Shown one piece after another: positions 55,248 through 63,497 of a stretch of 64,000 nucleotides of DNA. The position numbers were made by a program, and so were the translations under genes. Numbering within the stretch: position 1 is the stretch's first letter; every line of letters begins with the position of its first letter. Under the pieces are notes generated by a model. It was given only the letters and a program-made list of their open reading frames with translations, was not told the origin of the DNA and searched no databases. This DNA comes from Paenibacillus sp. Soil766 (GTDB lineage Bacteria; Bacillota; Bacilli; Paenibacillales; NBRC-103111): contig NZ_LMSJ01000054.1 of assembly GCF_001428105.1 (NCBI RefSeq), forward strand, positions 195,557-259,556, written 5' to 3'.

Positions 55248-55943
55248 ATGTTCAGGAAGTTAGGTTTTCCGATTTATGGAATCATATTCCTACTGCTTAC
55301 ATTATCCGCATGTGGTTCTAGCGATAAACAGTACAGAGGCGATCGTGATGACTCTACTAGCTCGAATTTTGGCACTCATGTCGAAAAAGCTGATCAGAAT
55401 GATAGAGCCTATCAAGTTCAACAACTCTCCGGACCTGTTACGCACAACAACACAAAGCTAGAATACAGTCAGTATCTCTCTGACCAGCTCCATACTATGG
55501 ACGGGGTCAATACAGCCTACGTCATGATTACAAATCAGAATGCTTATATCGCATTAATGATGGATAGCAGTGCGGTAGGTACAAAGGGACTGACCAAGGA
55601 GACGAATAATCAAGGAACAACCAAGGGCATCTACAACGATGATAATCCTTATGATGACTCCCTACCGTCTAATGATTTGAATAAAGGCTACAATAGTTAT
55701 GAAACAGCTGTGCATCATGATTTACTTTCACATCCTTTTAAACAGGCTATTGCGGAGAAACTTCGTGTCTTACAACCGGATCTGATGGATGTCTATATTT
55801 CAGCAAATCGGGATTTCCTTAATAAAATGAATAACTATGCACAGGAAAGCTGGAAAGGCCATTCGCTTATGCCACTTCTAACAGATTTCAATCAGACGGT
55901 GACACGTGTGTTTGGAACAGCGCAATCCTTACCCCACGACTAG
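55248..55943 (+). CDS. YhcN/YlaJ-type sporulation lipoprotein
   Basis: A 231-residue lipoprotein with lipobox LSAC (C22). The mature part contains LHTMDGVNTAYVMITNQNAYIAL near 85-107, the beta-alpha core of the YhcN/YlaJ family found in spores. A polar, Asn/Asp-rich insertion (about 115-155) is longer than in B. subtilis YhcN. The start at 55248 is picked for its signal peptide; GGGAGG lies ten bases upstream. Probably made in the forespore and set in the spore inner membrane; function unknown. Confidence 0.85.
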   Translation: MFRKLGFPIYGIIFLLLTLSACGSSDKQYRGDRDDSTSSNFGTHVEKADQNDRAYQVQQLSGPVTHNNTKLEYSQYLSDQLHTMDGVNTAYVMITNQNAYIALMMDSSAVGTKGLTKETNNQGTTKGIYNDDNPYDDSLPSNDLNKGYNSYETAVHHDLLSHPFKQAIAEKLRVLQPDLMDVYISANRDFLNKMNNYAQESWKGHSLMPLLTDFNQTVTRVFGTAQSLPHD

Positions 55944-55958
55944 ACAGATTTGGGCTCG

Positions 55959-55993
55959 CCTCCTATTGAGAAGCTTTCCCATGTAATAGGGGG
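55959..55993 (+). terminator. Possible weak terminator after the spore lipoprotein gene
   Basis: CCTCCTATT pairs with AATAGGGGG (one wobble) across 17 bases, but the T tract after it is poor (TCTTGCT). Confidence 0.35.
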
Positions 55994-56155
55994 TCTTGCT
56001 ACGTCTTATGGAGCACAACCAGCATGTAAAACTTCTATTTATAAAGTGGTTTATTTCTGCTTGTGGGTCAGCTCCTGTTTTCATTTGTCTTTCATTCCTG
56101 TACAATGAGGGAATCGTCTTTACTAAGAAGGAAAAAGGGAGCTGGCCAATTACCC

Positions 56156-58153
56156 ATGTCAAATGGATTTGCCTCATTAGGTATTAGAGAACAATTAGTT
56201 CAAGTTTTGCAAAATCAAGGTGTCGTAGAACCGACCCCCATTCAACGAGAAGCGATTCCAGTATTGTTAAAAGGTTCGGATGTTATCGCACAAGCTCAAA
56301 CAGGTACAGGTAAAACCCTTGCCTTTGTACTTCCTATATTAGAAACCATTGATGTAGAAAGCTCGGATGTTCAAGCGCTTATTCTTACCCCGACTCGTGA
56401 GTTAGCGATTCAAATTAGCAATGAGTTGAAAACCCTTGTCCCGATCACAGGTGCTAAGGTCCTGGCTGCATACGGTGGGCAAGATGTAGAAAAACAGCTT
56501 AGAAAGCTTCAAGGCAACATACATATAGTAGTAGGAACACCGGGAAGATTGCTTGATCATCTTCGTCGCGGTTCTATCAATTTCTATAAATTGAAAATAC
56601 TCGTATTAGATGAAGCAGATCAAATGTTGCATATGGGCTTCTTGCATGAAGTCAAGGACATCATTGCGCAAACATCCCCTTACCGCCAAACGCTGCTCTT
56701 CTCTGCGACAATGCCCGAACAGGTCATTAATCTGTCTAAGGCTTATATGAAGGAAGCCAAAGAAATTAAAATTCAAAGTAAACAAGTCACTTTGACTGAG
56801 ATTCAGCAGGTGCTTGTCCCTACGACTGATCGTGATAAACAAGACGCTCTTATCGCTGCAATCAAACAATACAGGCCTTATCTTGCGATGATTTTCTGCC
56901 GGACCAAAGCCAAAGCAATTGCGCTCAATGAAACGTTGCAAGAAATTGGTTTAATGTCTGATGAGCTTCACGGCGACTTGTCTCAAGCGAAACGTGAGCA
57001 AGTGATGAAGCGTTTCAGAGAAGGACGTATCGAGCTCTTAGTCGCTACTGACATCGCTGCTCGTGGTTTAGATGTGGAAGGCGTTACGCATATCTTCAAC
57101 TATGATGTACCTCAAGATGCCGAAAGCTACATTCATCGGATTGGTAGAACGGGTCGTGCTGGCGAGTCAGGCGTAGCTGTGACTTTCGCAACGCAAAGAG
57201 ATATGCCAACGATCGAGCTCATCGAAAAAGGCATCAAAATGTCATTGCGCGGTCCAGATGGAGGGCAAAGACGTGTTGTTCGTTCCAAGACAGAAGATTA
57301 CATCGAGCAAGATGGCAGAGGGTCTGCAAGAAAAGGTGGAGCTGGAGCTTCACGCGGTGGCAGACGTAATGACCGTACGGGTGCCCCAGAGCAACGCAGC
57401 GGTGGACGTGCGGGAAGACCTGGAGCACGTGAGCTTCGCGGCGATCGTTCGAGTGTGCAATACGGCAGCGAACGAAAAACTGGTTTTGGCGCCAAAGGTG
57501 ACAAATTCGGTGGACGCGGCGGTGCTGCTGGCGCAGGCCGTTCCGGTGAAAGACCTGCGAAAGTGAATTCAGAACGCAATCCGAATACATGGGGTCGCGC
57601 AACCGTTGTTCACGAATCGCCAACTACGAATTCCGCTCCAGCTCGTGGAACGAACATGAACGCTGCGAAAGCACGTGTCACTGGTTCCTACAGCGGTGGT
57701 GGTGAAGGTGCGGAGCGTAAGCGTTCAGCTCCACATGGCGATAAGTCCTACTCGCCATATAACAAATATGCCGGCGCAGGTCGTGATGACGCGGCTGCTG
57801 CGTCTCGTACACTTCGCGGCGGCAAAGGCCGCGGCGATGGCGGAGCACGCGGTGGCGCTGCTCCTCGCGGTGAGGGCTTCGGCTCCCGCACGAGCGGTGC
57901 TCCTCGCGGCGAAGGCTTCGGCTCCCGCACGAGCGGTGCTCCTCGCGGCGAAGGCTTCGGCTCCCGCACGAGCGGCGCTCCTCGCGGACGCAATGATGAG
58001 CGTGGTGCGCGCAGCGCGGCACCTCGCGGCGAGGGCTTCGGCTCACGCGGCGGTGCTCCTCGTGGCGACAGACCAAGCGGCCCACGCGGTGGGCAAGGCG
58101 GCGCTCGTGGAAGTGCACCAAGAGGCACTCGCGGCGGTGGCGGCAAGCGCTAG
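56156..58153 (+). CDS. DEAD-box ATP-dependent RNA helicase with RG-rich tail
   Basis: A 665-residue RNA helicase. Motifs in order: Q motif PTPIQREAIP, motif I AQTGTGKT, Ia PTRELA, Ib TPGR, II DEAD, III SAT, then ARGLD and HRIGRTGRAG. The helicase core ends near residue 370. The remaining ~295 residues are low-complexity, rich in Arg, Gly and Ser, including three exact 13-residue repeats. The start at 56156 fits the family beginning; upstream in-frame ATGs give residues unlike it, although the ribosome-binding site (GGGAG) is 14 bases away. CshA/CshB/DeaD-like proteins unwind mRNA or rRNA, often in cold. Confidence 0.9.
   Translation: MSNGFASLGIREQLVQVLQNQGVVEPTPIQREAIPVLLKGSDVIAQAQTGTGKTLAFVLPILETIDVESSDVQALILTPTRELAIQISNELKTLVPITGAKVLAAYGGQDVEKQLRKLQGNIHIVVGTPGRLLDHLRRGSINFYKLKILVLDEADQMLHMGFLHEVKDIIAQTSPYRQTLLFSATMPEQVINLSKAYMKEAKEIKIQSKQVTLTEIQQVLVPTTDRDKQDALIAAIKQYRPYLAMIFCRTKAKAIALNETLQEIGLMSDELHGDLSQAKREQVMKRFREGRIELLVATDIAARGLDVEGVTHIFNYDVPQDAESYIHRIGRTGRAGESGVAVTFATQRDMPTIELIEKGIKMSLRGPDGGQRRVVRSKTEDYIEQDGRGSARKGGAGASRGGRRNDRTGAPEQRSGGRAGRPGARELRGDRSSVQYGSERKTGFGAKGDKFGGRGGAAGAGRSGERPAKVNSERNPNTWGRATVVHESPTTNSAPARGTNMNAAKARVTGSYSGGGEGAERKRSAPHGDKSYSPYNKYAGAGRDDAAAASRTLRGGKGRGDGGARGGAAPRGEGFGSRTSGAPRGEGFGSRTSGAPRGEGFGSRTSGAPRGRNDERGARSAAPRGEGFGSRGGAPRGDRPSGPRGGQGGARGSAPRGTRGGGGKR
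57860..57988 (+). repeat. 39-bp tandem repeats coding a 13-residue unit in the helicase tail
   Basis: Three units start at 57860, 57899 and 57938, and the beginning of a fourth follows at 57977. Each encodes APRGEGFGSRTSG. A further diverged copy lies near 58018. The last two units differ at one base, so the expansion is recent. Confidence 0.93.
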
Positions 58154-58305
58154 ATTGATGAAGCGATTTCATGCAAGTCTTTACCGATGAAGCCTTACGA
58201 TGTAAACTATAGGTATGGTTAATTAAGTTCCTAAGGTCAAAAATCGTTTCACACCGTTCACGCACTTAGGATTTACCCCCCATCCAATCGAAGGAGGTAT
58301 GTTCC

Positions 58306-58893
58306 ATGTACGCATTAAAGGATAAGGAAATGATTTTTGTATTCACTGGCCCGCACGGGGCAGGTCGTAAAACCGTTGCCGAAATGTCCGGCTCCACCTT
58401 GGGAATGAAACAAGTGATTTCGTATACCACCCGACCTCCGAAACCAACAGAGGAAGATGGACAGGATTATCACTTCATCTCACCCGCCCAATTTGTTCAG
58501 GCACAAACTGGCGGTGAATTTATCGAAGTCAGTACCGTAAACGACCATCTATACGGGATCAAAAGCGCTGATATTGAGCGAATGTTCCAGCAAAGCGGAA
58601 GCATTTACTTGATCTTGAATCGCTTTGGCGCCGAAACGCTCAAAAAGCTATATGACGATCGCGTTGTCCAAATCTTCATTTATGCCCAGCGAGACACACT
58701 TGAAGAACGGATGAAAGAAAGCGGAGATTCAGAAGAAATCGCCGCCAAATATTTGTCTGATTATGAGAATGAATTAGCTTACCGTGACCAATGTGATCAT
58801 GTTTTTGAAAATGTGGACCTGGCTCATACGGTATTTGATCTTACCAAAACATTGGATCTATATTTAAATCGTAATCTGGTCGACTTAGACTAG
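58306..58893 (+). CDS. Guanylate-kinase-like protein with an altered P-loop
   Basis: A 195-residue protein with the guanylate kinase fold order. The P-loop is GPHGAGRKT (15-23): the usual lysine position is Arg21 and a lysine comes one residue later, against GPSGVGKGT in Gmk. The GMP-binding part SYTTRPPKPTEEDGQDYHF and the Glu/Tyr pieces GEFIEV and HLYGI are kept. A C-terminal lid region is present but diverged. This is probably not the essential Gmk; it could have weak or changed activity. GGAGG lies before the ATG, and a strong terminator follows, so it is a single gene. Confidence 0.8.
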   Translation: MYALKDKEMIFVFTGPHGAGRKTVAEMSGSTLGMKQVISYTTRPPKPTEEDGQDYHFISPAQFVQAQTGGEFIEVSTVNDHLYGIKSADIERMFQQSGSIYLILNRFGAETLKKLYDDRVVQIFIYAQRDTLEERMKESGDSEEIAAKYLSDYENELAYRDQCDHVFENVDLAHTVFDLTKTLDLYLNRNLVDLD

Positions 58894-58918
58894 AAGCGAA
58901 GGGCACTAGCTGCCGATA

Positions 58919-58947
58919 AAGGCCTGGACGGTCCCCGTCCGGGCCTT
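58919..58947 (+). terminator. Terminator after the guanylate-kinase-like gene
   Basis: AAGGCCTGGACGG pairs with CCGTCCGGGCCTT (one mismatch) over a three-base loop, followed by TTC. Short T tract but a very stable stem. Confidence 0.85.
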
Positions 58948-59010
58948 TTCATCTAACCTAAGAACGGCGAAGCCGTGATTGACCCGTTCCTACTAAGGAG
59001 TTGAAACGCT

Positions 59011-60150
59011 ATGAAAATCATTTCCATCGAACCTACACCAAGCCCCAATTCTATGAAGCTCAATATGGATGAGTCTTTACCTGCCGGTGTGCGTGAAACG
59101 TATACGAAAAAAAATGCAAATGGCGCTCCCGAGGACGTGCAGAAGCTGCTTGCTGTACCCGGCGTTATCAGTGTGTTCCACGCTGCCGACTTCATCGCGG
59201 TAGACCGGAGCTCCAAAGGCGACTGGCAGTTCATCCTGGCTCAAGCGCGCGAAATCTATGGCGAAGCTCAGTCATCTTCCGGAAGCAACCTGCCTACCGA
59301 GCAGCCTGCGGCTGAGGCATCCTTCGGTGAAGCGCAAGTGCTCGTGCAGATGTTTCGCGGTATTCCGCTCCAGGTGAGGGTGCGCGCAGGCACAGAAGAA
59401 GCGCGCGTCGCTATGCCGGAGCGCTTCACACAAGCCGCAGTCCGCGCAGGTACGGCATCGCCGAACCTGATCAAAGAGCGGAAGCTCGAGGAGCTCGGCG
59501 TCCGCTACGGCGAGCTGTCGGACATCGCAGGCGAAGTCGTCCAGGAACTGGACGCTTCTTACGACGATGCCCGCGTCGAAGACCTGGTCTCCCGCGCGAT
59601 GCAGGAGACCACGGATGCCCCTGTGGAGGAGGCCGCCACAGGGGATCTTGTCGCAGCAGCTAGGCAGCTGCGGCACAGCGATTGGAAGCTGCGCTACGCC
59701 GCGCTTCAAAAGATCCAGCCGTCGCTAGAGACGCTGCCCCTCCTCGTCCATGCCTTGCAGGACGAGAACACGTCGCTTCGGCGACTGGCCACGGTGTACC
59801 TCGGGGATATCAAGGAACCCGAGGTACTGCCCTATCTGTATCGTGCCCTCGAGGACGATACAGCTTCTGTGCGTCGGACCGCAGGCGATACGCTGTCCGA
59901 CCTTGGTGACCCCGCCGCGATGCCGGCGATGGCCAAGGCGCTGAAGGACCGCAACAAGCTGGTCCGTTGGCGCGCGGCACGCTTCCTTTACGAGGTAGGC
60001 GATCACACCGTGCTTCCGGACCTTCACGAAGCAGCAGATGACCCTGAGTTCGAGGTACGTATGCAGGTCAAGATCGCACTCGAGCGGATCGAGGGTGGTC
60101 ATGCCGCGGAAGGCTCTGTGTGGCAGCAAATGACACGCAGAAATGACTAA
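59011..60150 (+). CDS. CvfC-like protein (Nfu N-terminal domain plus HEAT repeats)
   Basis: A 379-residue cytoplasmic protein. Residues 1-90 form an Nfu/NifU N-terminal-type domain (SIEPTPSPNSMKLNMD, VFHAADFIAVDR). The middle (about 105-215) is specific to the family, and the C-terminal ~160 residues are about four to five HEAT-like repeats (ENTSLRRLATVYLGDIKEPE, DDTASVRRTAGDTLSDLGDP). This matches the conserved virulence factor C family of Firmicutes. The Fe-S cysteine pair of true Nfu proteins is lacking. The gene's centre (about 59400-59950) is unusually rich in GC. Function not settled. Confidence 0.85.
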   Translation: MKIISIEPTPSPNSMKLNMDESLPAGVRETYTKKNANGAPEDVQKLLAVPGVISVFHAADFIAVDRSSKGDWQFILAQAREIYGEAQSSSGSNLPTEQPAAEASFGEAQVLVQMFRGIPLQVRVRAGTEEARVAMPERFTQAAVRAGTASPNLIKERKLEELGVRYGELSDIAGEVVQELDASYDDARVEDLVSRAMQETTDAPVEEAATGDLVAAARQLRHSDWKLRYAALQKIQPSLETLPLLVHALQDENTSLRRLATVYLGDIKEPEVLPYLYRALEDDTASVRRTAGDTLSDLGDPAAMPAMAKALKDRNKLVRWRAARFLYEVGDHTVLPDLHEAADDPEFEVRMQVKIALERIEGGHAAEGSVWQQMTRRND

Positions 60151-60161
60151 CTGAGTCCGTA

Positions 60162-60213
60162 ACAAAAGCACGATTGCCTACTGCCCTAGCGGAAGTGGCA
60201 TTCGTGCTTTTGT
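60162..60213. terminator. Bidirectional terminator between cvfC-like and M48 genes
   Basis: ACAAAAGCACG pairs with CGTGCTTTTGT; an inner GCC/GGC adds to the stem. It lies between two converging genes with A/T flanks on both sides. Confidence 0.75.
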
Positions 60214-60235
60214 TGGATTTTGCCTACAAGCTCCC

Positions 60236-61483
60236 TTACTTCTTATACCGCTCAAAATACATAATTCTCTCCACAATCGTTGGATGAGAGCCACGGAACC
60301 ACTGCACCAGCTTAGGTTGTGTAACGGGACTGAGATTCTCTTTCGCAATATGCTGAAAAGCCCGAATTGCTGCATCCCCATCCCCCGTCATCCTCATCGC
60401 ATAGACATCTGCTCGATGCTCAATGACCCTTGAGAACGCATTTTGAGCTGGTGATGATAGGAAGCTCATCAACGAGATGAGCAGCAGAAGAATCGGTAAT
60501 GCCGCTAAATCTCTTTCCCCTTGCATGCCCCAAAGTGAGCCCCAGCGTTTTAAGATTAGCCGATACACACGGAAAACCAACCAAAAGCCAACCAAACTGA
60601 GTGCAACACCATAGGCTATCCCCCAATAGATATGCCGTTCTACGTAATGACCCATCTCATGTGCCATGACTGTCAGGATTTCATCAGGCTGCAATTTCTT
60701 CAAAATAGTATCCCACAGCACAATACGCGCGTTCCCGCCGATCCCATTGACATAGGCGTTAATGGCATTCGTCCTTTCCGACATGTTGACCTCATAAACT
60801 TGATCCGTCGGTATGTGCGATTTGGCTGCAAGATCAAGAATTTGCGTTTTCAATTCCTGATTCTGAAGGGGTTGAAACTGATTGAACAACGGGTCCAGTA
60901 CCACAGGCTGAATAAACGTGACGAATAAGATTAACGGGATTGAAATTAGCCACAACCATACCCACCATTTCTTAGGACTCCACTTACAGAGCCATCTAAA
61001 AATCCCTACCACGAGTATCGTGCCTACGATACCTATGAGAAATGTTTTGACATAATCCTTCAGAAAAATGATAGGCGTTTCATTGGAGATGCCGTAGGCT
61101 TGGTCGATTTTGAACAGAAACACATCAATTGGAAGAAACAGCACATCCATGACGAGGGTAAAAAGCACCACAAAAAGGAGCATTTGCAAGAAAGAAGCTC
61201 GGAATACTTTCTCCGCGAGTTGACGGAAGCTAACGGCTATGCCGAATAAGGCCACGGTCACACCCATTTGCAGGGGAGCGCTTAAAAAGAAGGTTAACGA
61301 ATGAATCCTAGAAAGCGACTCCGCCTTGGCAATTTCTGCATGGGTCATGAACGTATTCGGATCCGCCACAGATCCAACTAATGTCATCGGGATTTGAAAT
61401 AAATCCCCTTTTAAGAAATATAAAATCACGATAACGGCATAACTAACAAAAGCTGCTGTACACCACAAATAGAAACGTTTCAT
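60236..61483 (-). CDS. M48 family membrane metalloprotease
   Basis: A 415-residue membrane protease of the Ste24/CAAX-protease type. An N-terminal hydrophobic part (about 10-190) has five to six helices, and the catalytic domain carries HEMGH (H275, E276, H279) and the third ligand in IEHRADVYAM. The length and N-terminal domain match Peptidase_M48_N plus M48. Substrates in Firmicutes are uncertain; membrane protein quality control or processing is likely. Single gene, converging with the cvfC-like gene. Confidence 0.9.
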   Translation of the reverse strand: MKRFYLWCTAAFVSYAVIVILYFLKGDLFQIPMTLVGSVADPNTFMTHAEIAKAESLSRIHSLTFFLSAPLQMGVTVALFGIAVSFRQLAEKVFRASFLQMLLFVVLFTLVMDVLFLPIDVFLFKIDQAYGISNETPIIFLKDYVKTFLIGIVGTILVVGIFRWLCKWSPKKWWVWLWLISIPLILFVTFIQPVVLDPLFNQFQPLQNQELKTQILDLAAKSHIPTDQVYEVNMSERTNAINAYVNGIGGNARIVLWDTILKKLQPDEILTVMAHEMGHYVERHIYWGIAYGVALSLVGFWLVFRVYRLILKRWGSLWGMQGERDLAALPILLLLISLMSFLSSPAQNAFSRVIEHRADVYAMRMTGDGDAAIRAFQHIAKENLSPVTQPKLVQWFRGSHPTIVERIMYFERYKK

Positions 61484-61661
61484 CCCATGCCTCCACGGTT
61501 ATCTTGATAAGCTCATCTTATAGAGAGTAATAGCTTGTTTACCTAGTCTATGCGAGTAAGGCAACACCGTATGTGTCTCAAGGCACATTTTGGATATCAT
61601 GTATTGCATTCTCCATCCTCCCATGATGTAATGAGAACATTGACAGGAACGGACGTGCTAC

Positions 61662-62507
61662 ATGAAGAAATTCAGTTTGCTCACACCTCTAGTGCTGGCT
61701 TTGGCCTGCTTTACACTTATTCTACTCCTAAAATCACATTCCCCCGATGCGAAAAAACTCCACACGACGTTATCCAGTCAAGTTGGAGAAGTTCCAGATC
61801 AGCATCATGAAGAGGAAACCGCAACCGAAATTCCTTTACCCATTATAGCTGTCGTAACAGAGGCCGTATCCACTACTAGCCAGACACCCAATGATGAAGC
61901 CTCTACTCTCACTAAGCAGCATGTTCACATACAAGCGATTCCCGCGCTCTCGCAGCTCCCCGAGCTGCCAAATGGTTGTGAAGCTGTCGCTGCGACCATG
62001 CTGCTGAATTGGGCCGGACTGCCGATAACGAAGGAAGAAGTGGCTCATGCTCTCCCTACAGGAGATATGCCCTATGAGAATGAGTTTGGTGCTTTTGTTG
62101 GCGCAAATCCCAAAGATGTTTTCGTTGGTGATCCTTTTGATATCGGCTATGGGATTTATCATACCCCAGTCGCGAAGCTGATGAATCAGTGGTTACCTGG
62201 TCACGTTCGCGATCTAACAGGAACCTCCTTTGAAGATTTGCTTGGCGTCATCGCGAAAGGCAACCCTGCCATGATTTGGGCAACCGAGCATATGGATAGT
62301 CCTTTTTTCGACTTGGAGTGGGAGGATGAGACGGGTGAGCTTGTCCCGTGGTATCAGCCGGAACACGCCTTATTGCTAACTGGCTGGGATGATGATTATG
62401 CTTATATGAACGATCCGATGACTGGTGAACAAGAAGCCTATCCGCTCGCTTCCTTCAAAGAAGCATGGGAGTTCATGGGTTCGCAGGCGATCACGATCAT
62501 CGGATAG
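61662..62507 (+). CDS. Exported C39-like cysteine peptidase
   Basis: A 281-residue protein with an N-terminal signal or anchor helix (about 6-23), a spacer rich in Thr, Glu and Pro (to about 85), and a C39-like peptidase domain. The catalytic cysteine is C106 in LPNGCEAVAATML, the histidine is H235 in PEHALLLTGWDDD, and D251 (MNDP) completes the set. It should act outside the membrane. No ABC exporter or bacteriocin precursor is near, so it is not a leader peptidase; a wall or protein-processing role is more likely. Confidence 0.85.
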   Translation: MKKFSLLTPLVLALACFTLILLLKSHSPDAKKLHTTLSSQVGEVPDQHHEEETATEIPLPIIAVVTEAVSTTSQTPNDEASTLTKQHVHIQAIPALSQLPELPNGCEAVAATMLLNWAGLPITKEEVAHALPTGDMPYENEFGAFVGANPKDVFVGDPFDIGYGIYHTPVAKLMNQWLPGHVRDLTGTSFEDLLGVIAKGNPAMIWATEHMDSPFFDLEWEDETGELVPWYQPEHALLLTGWDDDYAYMNDPMTGEQEAYPLASFKEAWEFMGSQAITIIG

Positions 62508-62690
62508 CGACTAATGAATTTGCAGAATGTAGCAAAGCACTATTTAGAATCCGAAAACTTATACTTCTATTGTGGTCAAAATTGCAAAAGAGCACTTTTG
62601 GAATAGGTTTCCCATCTGAAATTGAAAATTGATGCAAATACTTTTTGCACTTTTGAGAGAAGAGGGAGTGTATGTTAAGTAGCTCGAATG

Positions 62691-62762
62691 CTGGAGTAGT
62701 TTGAGTTATTTGAGTTGTTTGAGTTGCTGGAGTTGCTGGAGTTGCTGGAGTTGCTGGAGCAG
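62691..62762 (+). repeat. Eight 9-bp repeats (CTGGAGTTG type)
   Basis: Eight consecutive 9-mers: diverged units first (CTGGAGTAG, TTTGAGTTA, TTTGAGTTG twice), then three exact CTGGAGTTG and a final CTGGAGCAG. They lie in a gene-free region from 62508 to 62894; the part before (62515-62690) is AT-rich with repeated words such as TTGCAAAAGAGCACTTTT and resembles a dispersed intergenic element. A minus-strand frame through the repeats is judged spurious. Confidence 0.85.
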
Positions 62763-62851
62763 TTTCCGTAGCCAAGTTCCTTTCAGCAGAGTAGATAGCA
62801 ATCTACTCGCTTACTTTTCCCTCCCATAGCCTACATCCACCCCCACCCACC

Positions 62852-62896
62852 AAAAAAGCATGGACCTCCCCCGAAAGGGGTTGTCCATGCTTTTTT
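62852..62896 (-). terminator. Terminator of the IF-3-like gene
   Basis: AAAAAAGCATGGAC pairs perfectly with GTCCATGCTTTTTT over a loop that contains CCCC-GAAA-GGGG. It overlaps the stop codon of the IF-3-like gene and could work in both directions. Confidence 0.92.
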
Positions 62897-63383
62897 ATAA
62901 GGGATCCAACTGAACGGCCGCTTGCTTGCCGCTTAGCTGGATGCCTGTGCGCTTCTTACCGTGGGAGGTGAGCTTCTCCACTAACCCCTCCAGTAATTCC
63001 TTGGCTTTCGCGCCTTCCTTGCCCGAGATCTTAACAACCAGCAGGACGGCGTCTCCGCTCTTCAACATGCGTTCAGCTTGTTGACGCTTCGTCTCGAGAT
63101 CGTGATCTTCGATGTTGGCGGTCAAGCGAAGCTCCTTGACCTTCGGGCCTTGTTCTTGCTTCCGAACCTGCTGCTTTTCTTGCAGGGCCTCTTGTTTGGC
63201 TGCGCCTGCTCCAATCAGCTTGCAAGGAGGCGGGCTGCTCATGAGCGAGGTGCAGACGAGGTCTACTTTTAACCTTTTGGCAAGGAGAAGCGCGTCCTTC
63301 GTGGACATTACACCTAAATCCTCACCTTGCAGCCCCGTAACTTGAACTTCGGAAGCTTTGATTTTCTCGTTCTTAATAATCAT
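62895..63383 (-). CDS. Divergent IF-3-like protein
   Basis: A 162-residue protein with both IF-3 domains. The N-domain starts NEKIKASEVQVTG and LGVMSTKDAL; the C-domain is recognised by KVKELRLTANIEDHDLETK. It departs from ordinary IF-3: the linker motif DYGKFxYE is replaced by GAGAAKQEA, RFRGRE-type arginines become KISGKE, and the end lacks the usual GR-M-F-L block (SGKQAAVQLDPL instead). It is not in the infC-rpmI-rplT operon and has no such leader. So it is likely an extra paralogue, perhaps for special growth states, with weakened ribosome contacts. Confidence 0.82.
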   Translation of the reverse strand: MIIKNEKIKASEVQVTGLQGEDLGVMSTKDALLLAKRLKVDLVCTSLMSSPPPCKLIGAGAAKQEALQEKQQVRKQEQGPKVKELRLTANIEDHDLETKRQQAERMLKSGDAVLLVVKISGKEGAKAKELLEGLVEKLTSHGKKRTGIQLSGKQAAVQLDPL

Positions 63384-63437
63384 TGTGAATACACCTAATC
63401 TTTCGCTATAATGAACCCATCCACCCGTAGGTGGATA
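63384..63437 (+). promoter_or_regulatory. Divergent promoter region with a perfect hairpin
   Basis: On the plus strand TTGTGA (63384-63389), an 18-bp spacer and TATAAT (63408-63413) form a fair sigma-A promoter for the 63498 gene. Just after it ATCCACC-CGTA-GGTGGAT (63420-63437) is a perfect seven-base stem with a four-base loop, near the expected transcript start. On the minus strand the same dyad lies upstream of the IF-3-like start and could be an operator. Confidence 0.5.
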
Positions 63438-63497
63438 GAGGTTGGCCTAGTTATTACGCGTGTTGCAATCGTTATATAAGGAGCTGTCTGTTACCCG

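Noticed and set aside
57675-58265. Long overlapping ORFs on both strands within the helicase tail
   Set aside because: They come from GC-rich, low-complexity repeat DNA; only the helicase frame joins a conserved core.
59272-59709. Antisense ORFs in the cvfC-like gene
   Set aside because: GC-rich codons leave few stops on the opposite strand; no domain or ribosome-binding site supports them.
61662-62507. Bacteriocin-type C39 leader peptidase
   Set aside because: There is no ABC transporter domain, no double-glycine precursor peptide and no immunity gene nearby; an exported C39-like hydrolase fits better.
62497-62775. 92-codon minus-strand ORF starting in Pro-Ala-Thr repeats
   Set aside because: The N-terminus is the 9-bp repeat, the rest is an intergenic element, and it overlaps the end of the C39 peptidase gene.
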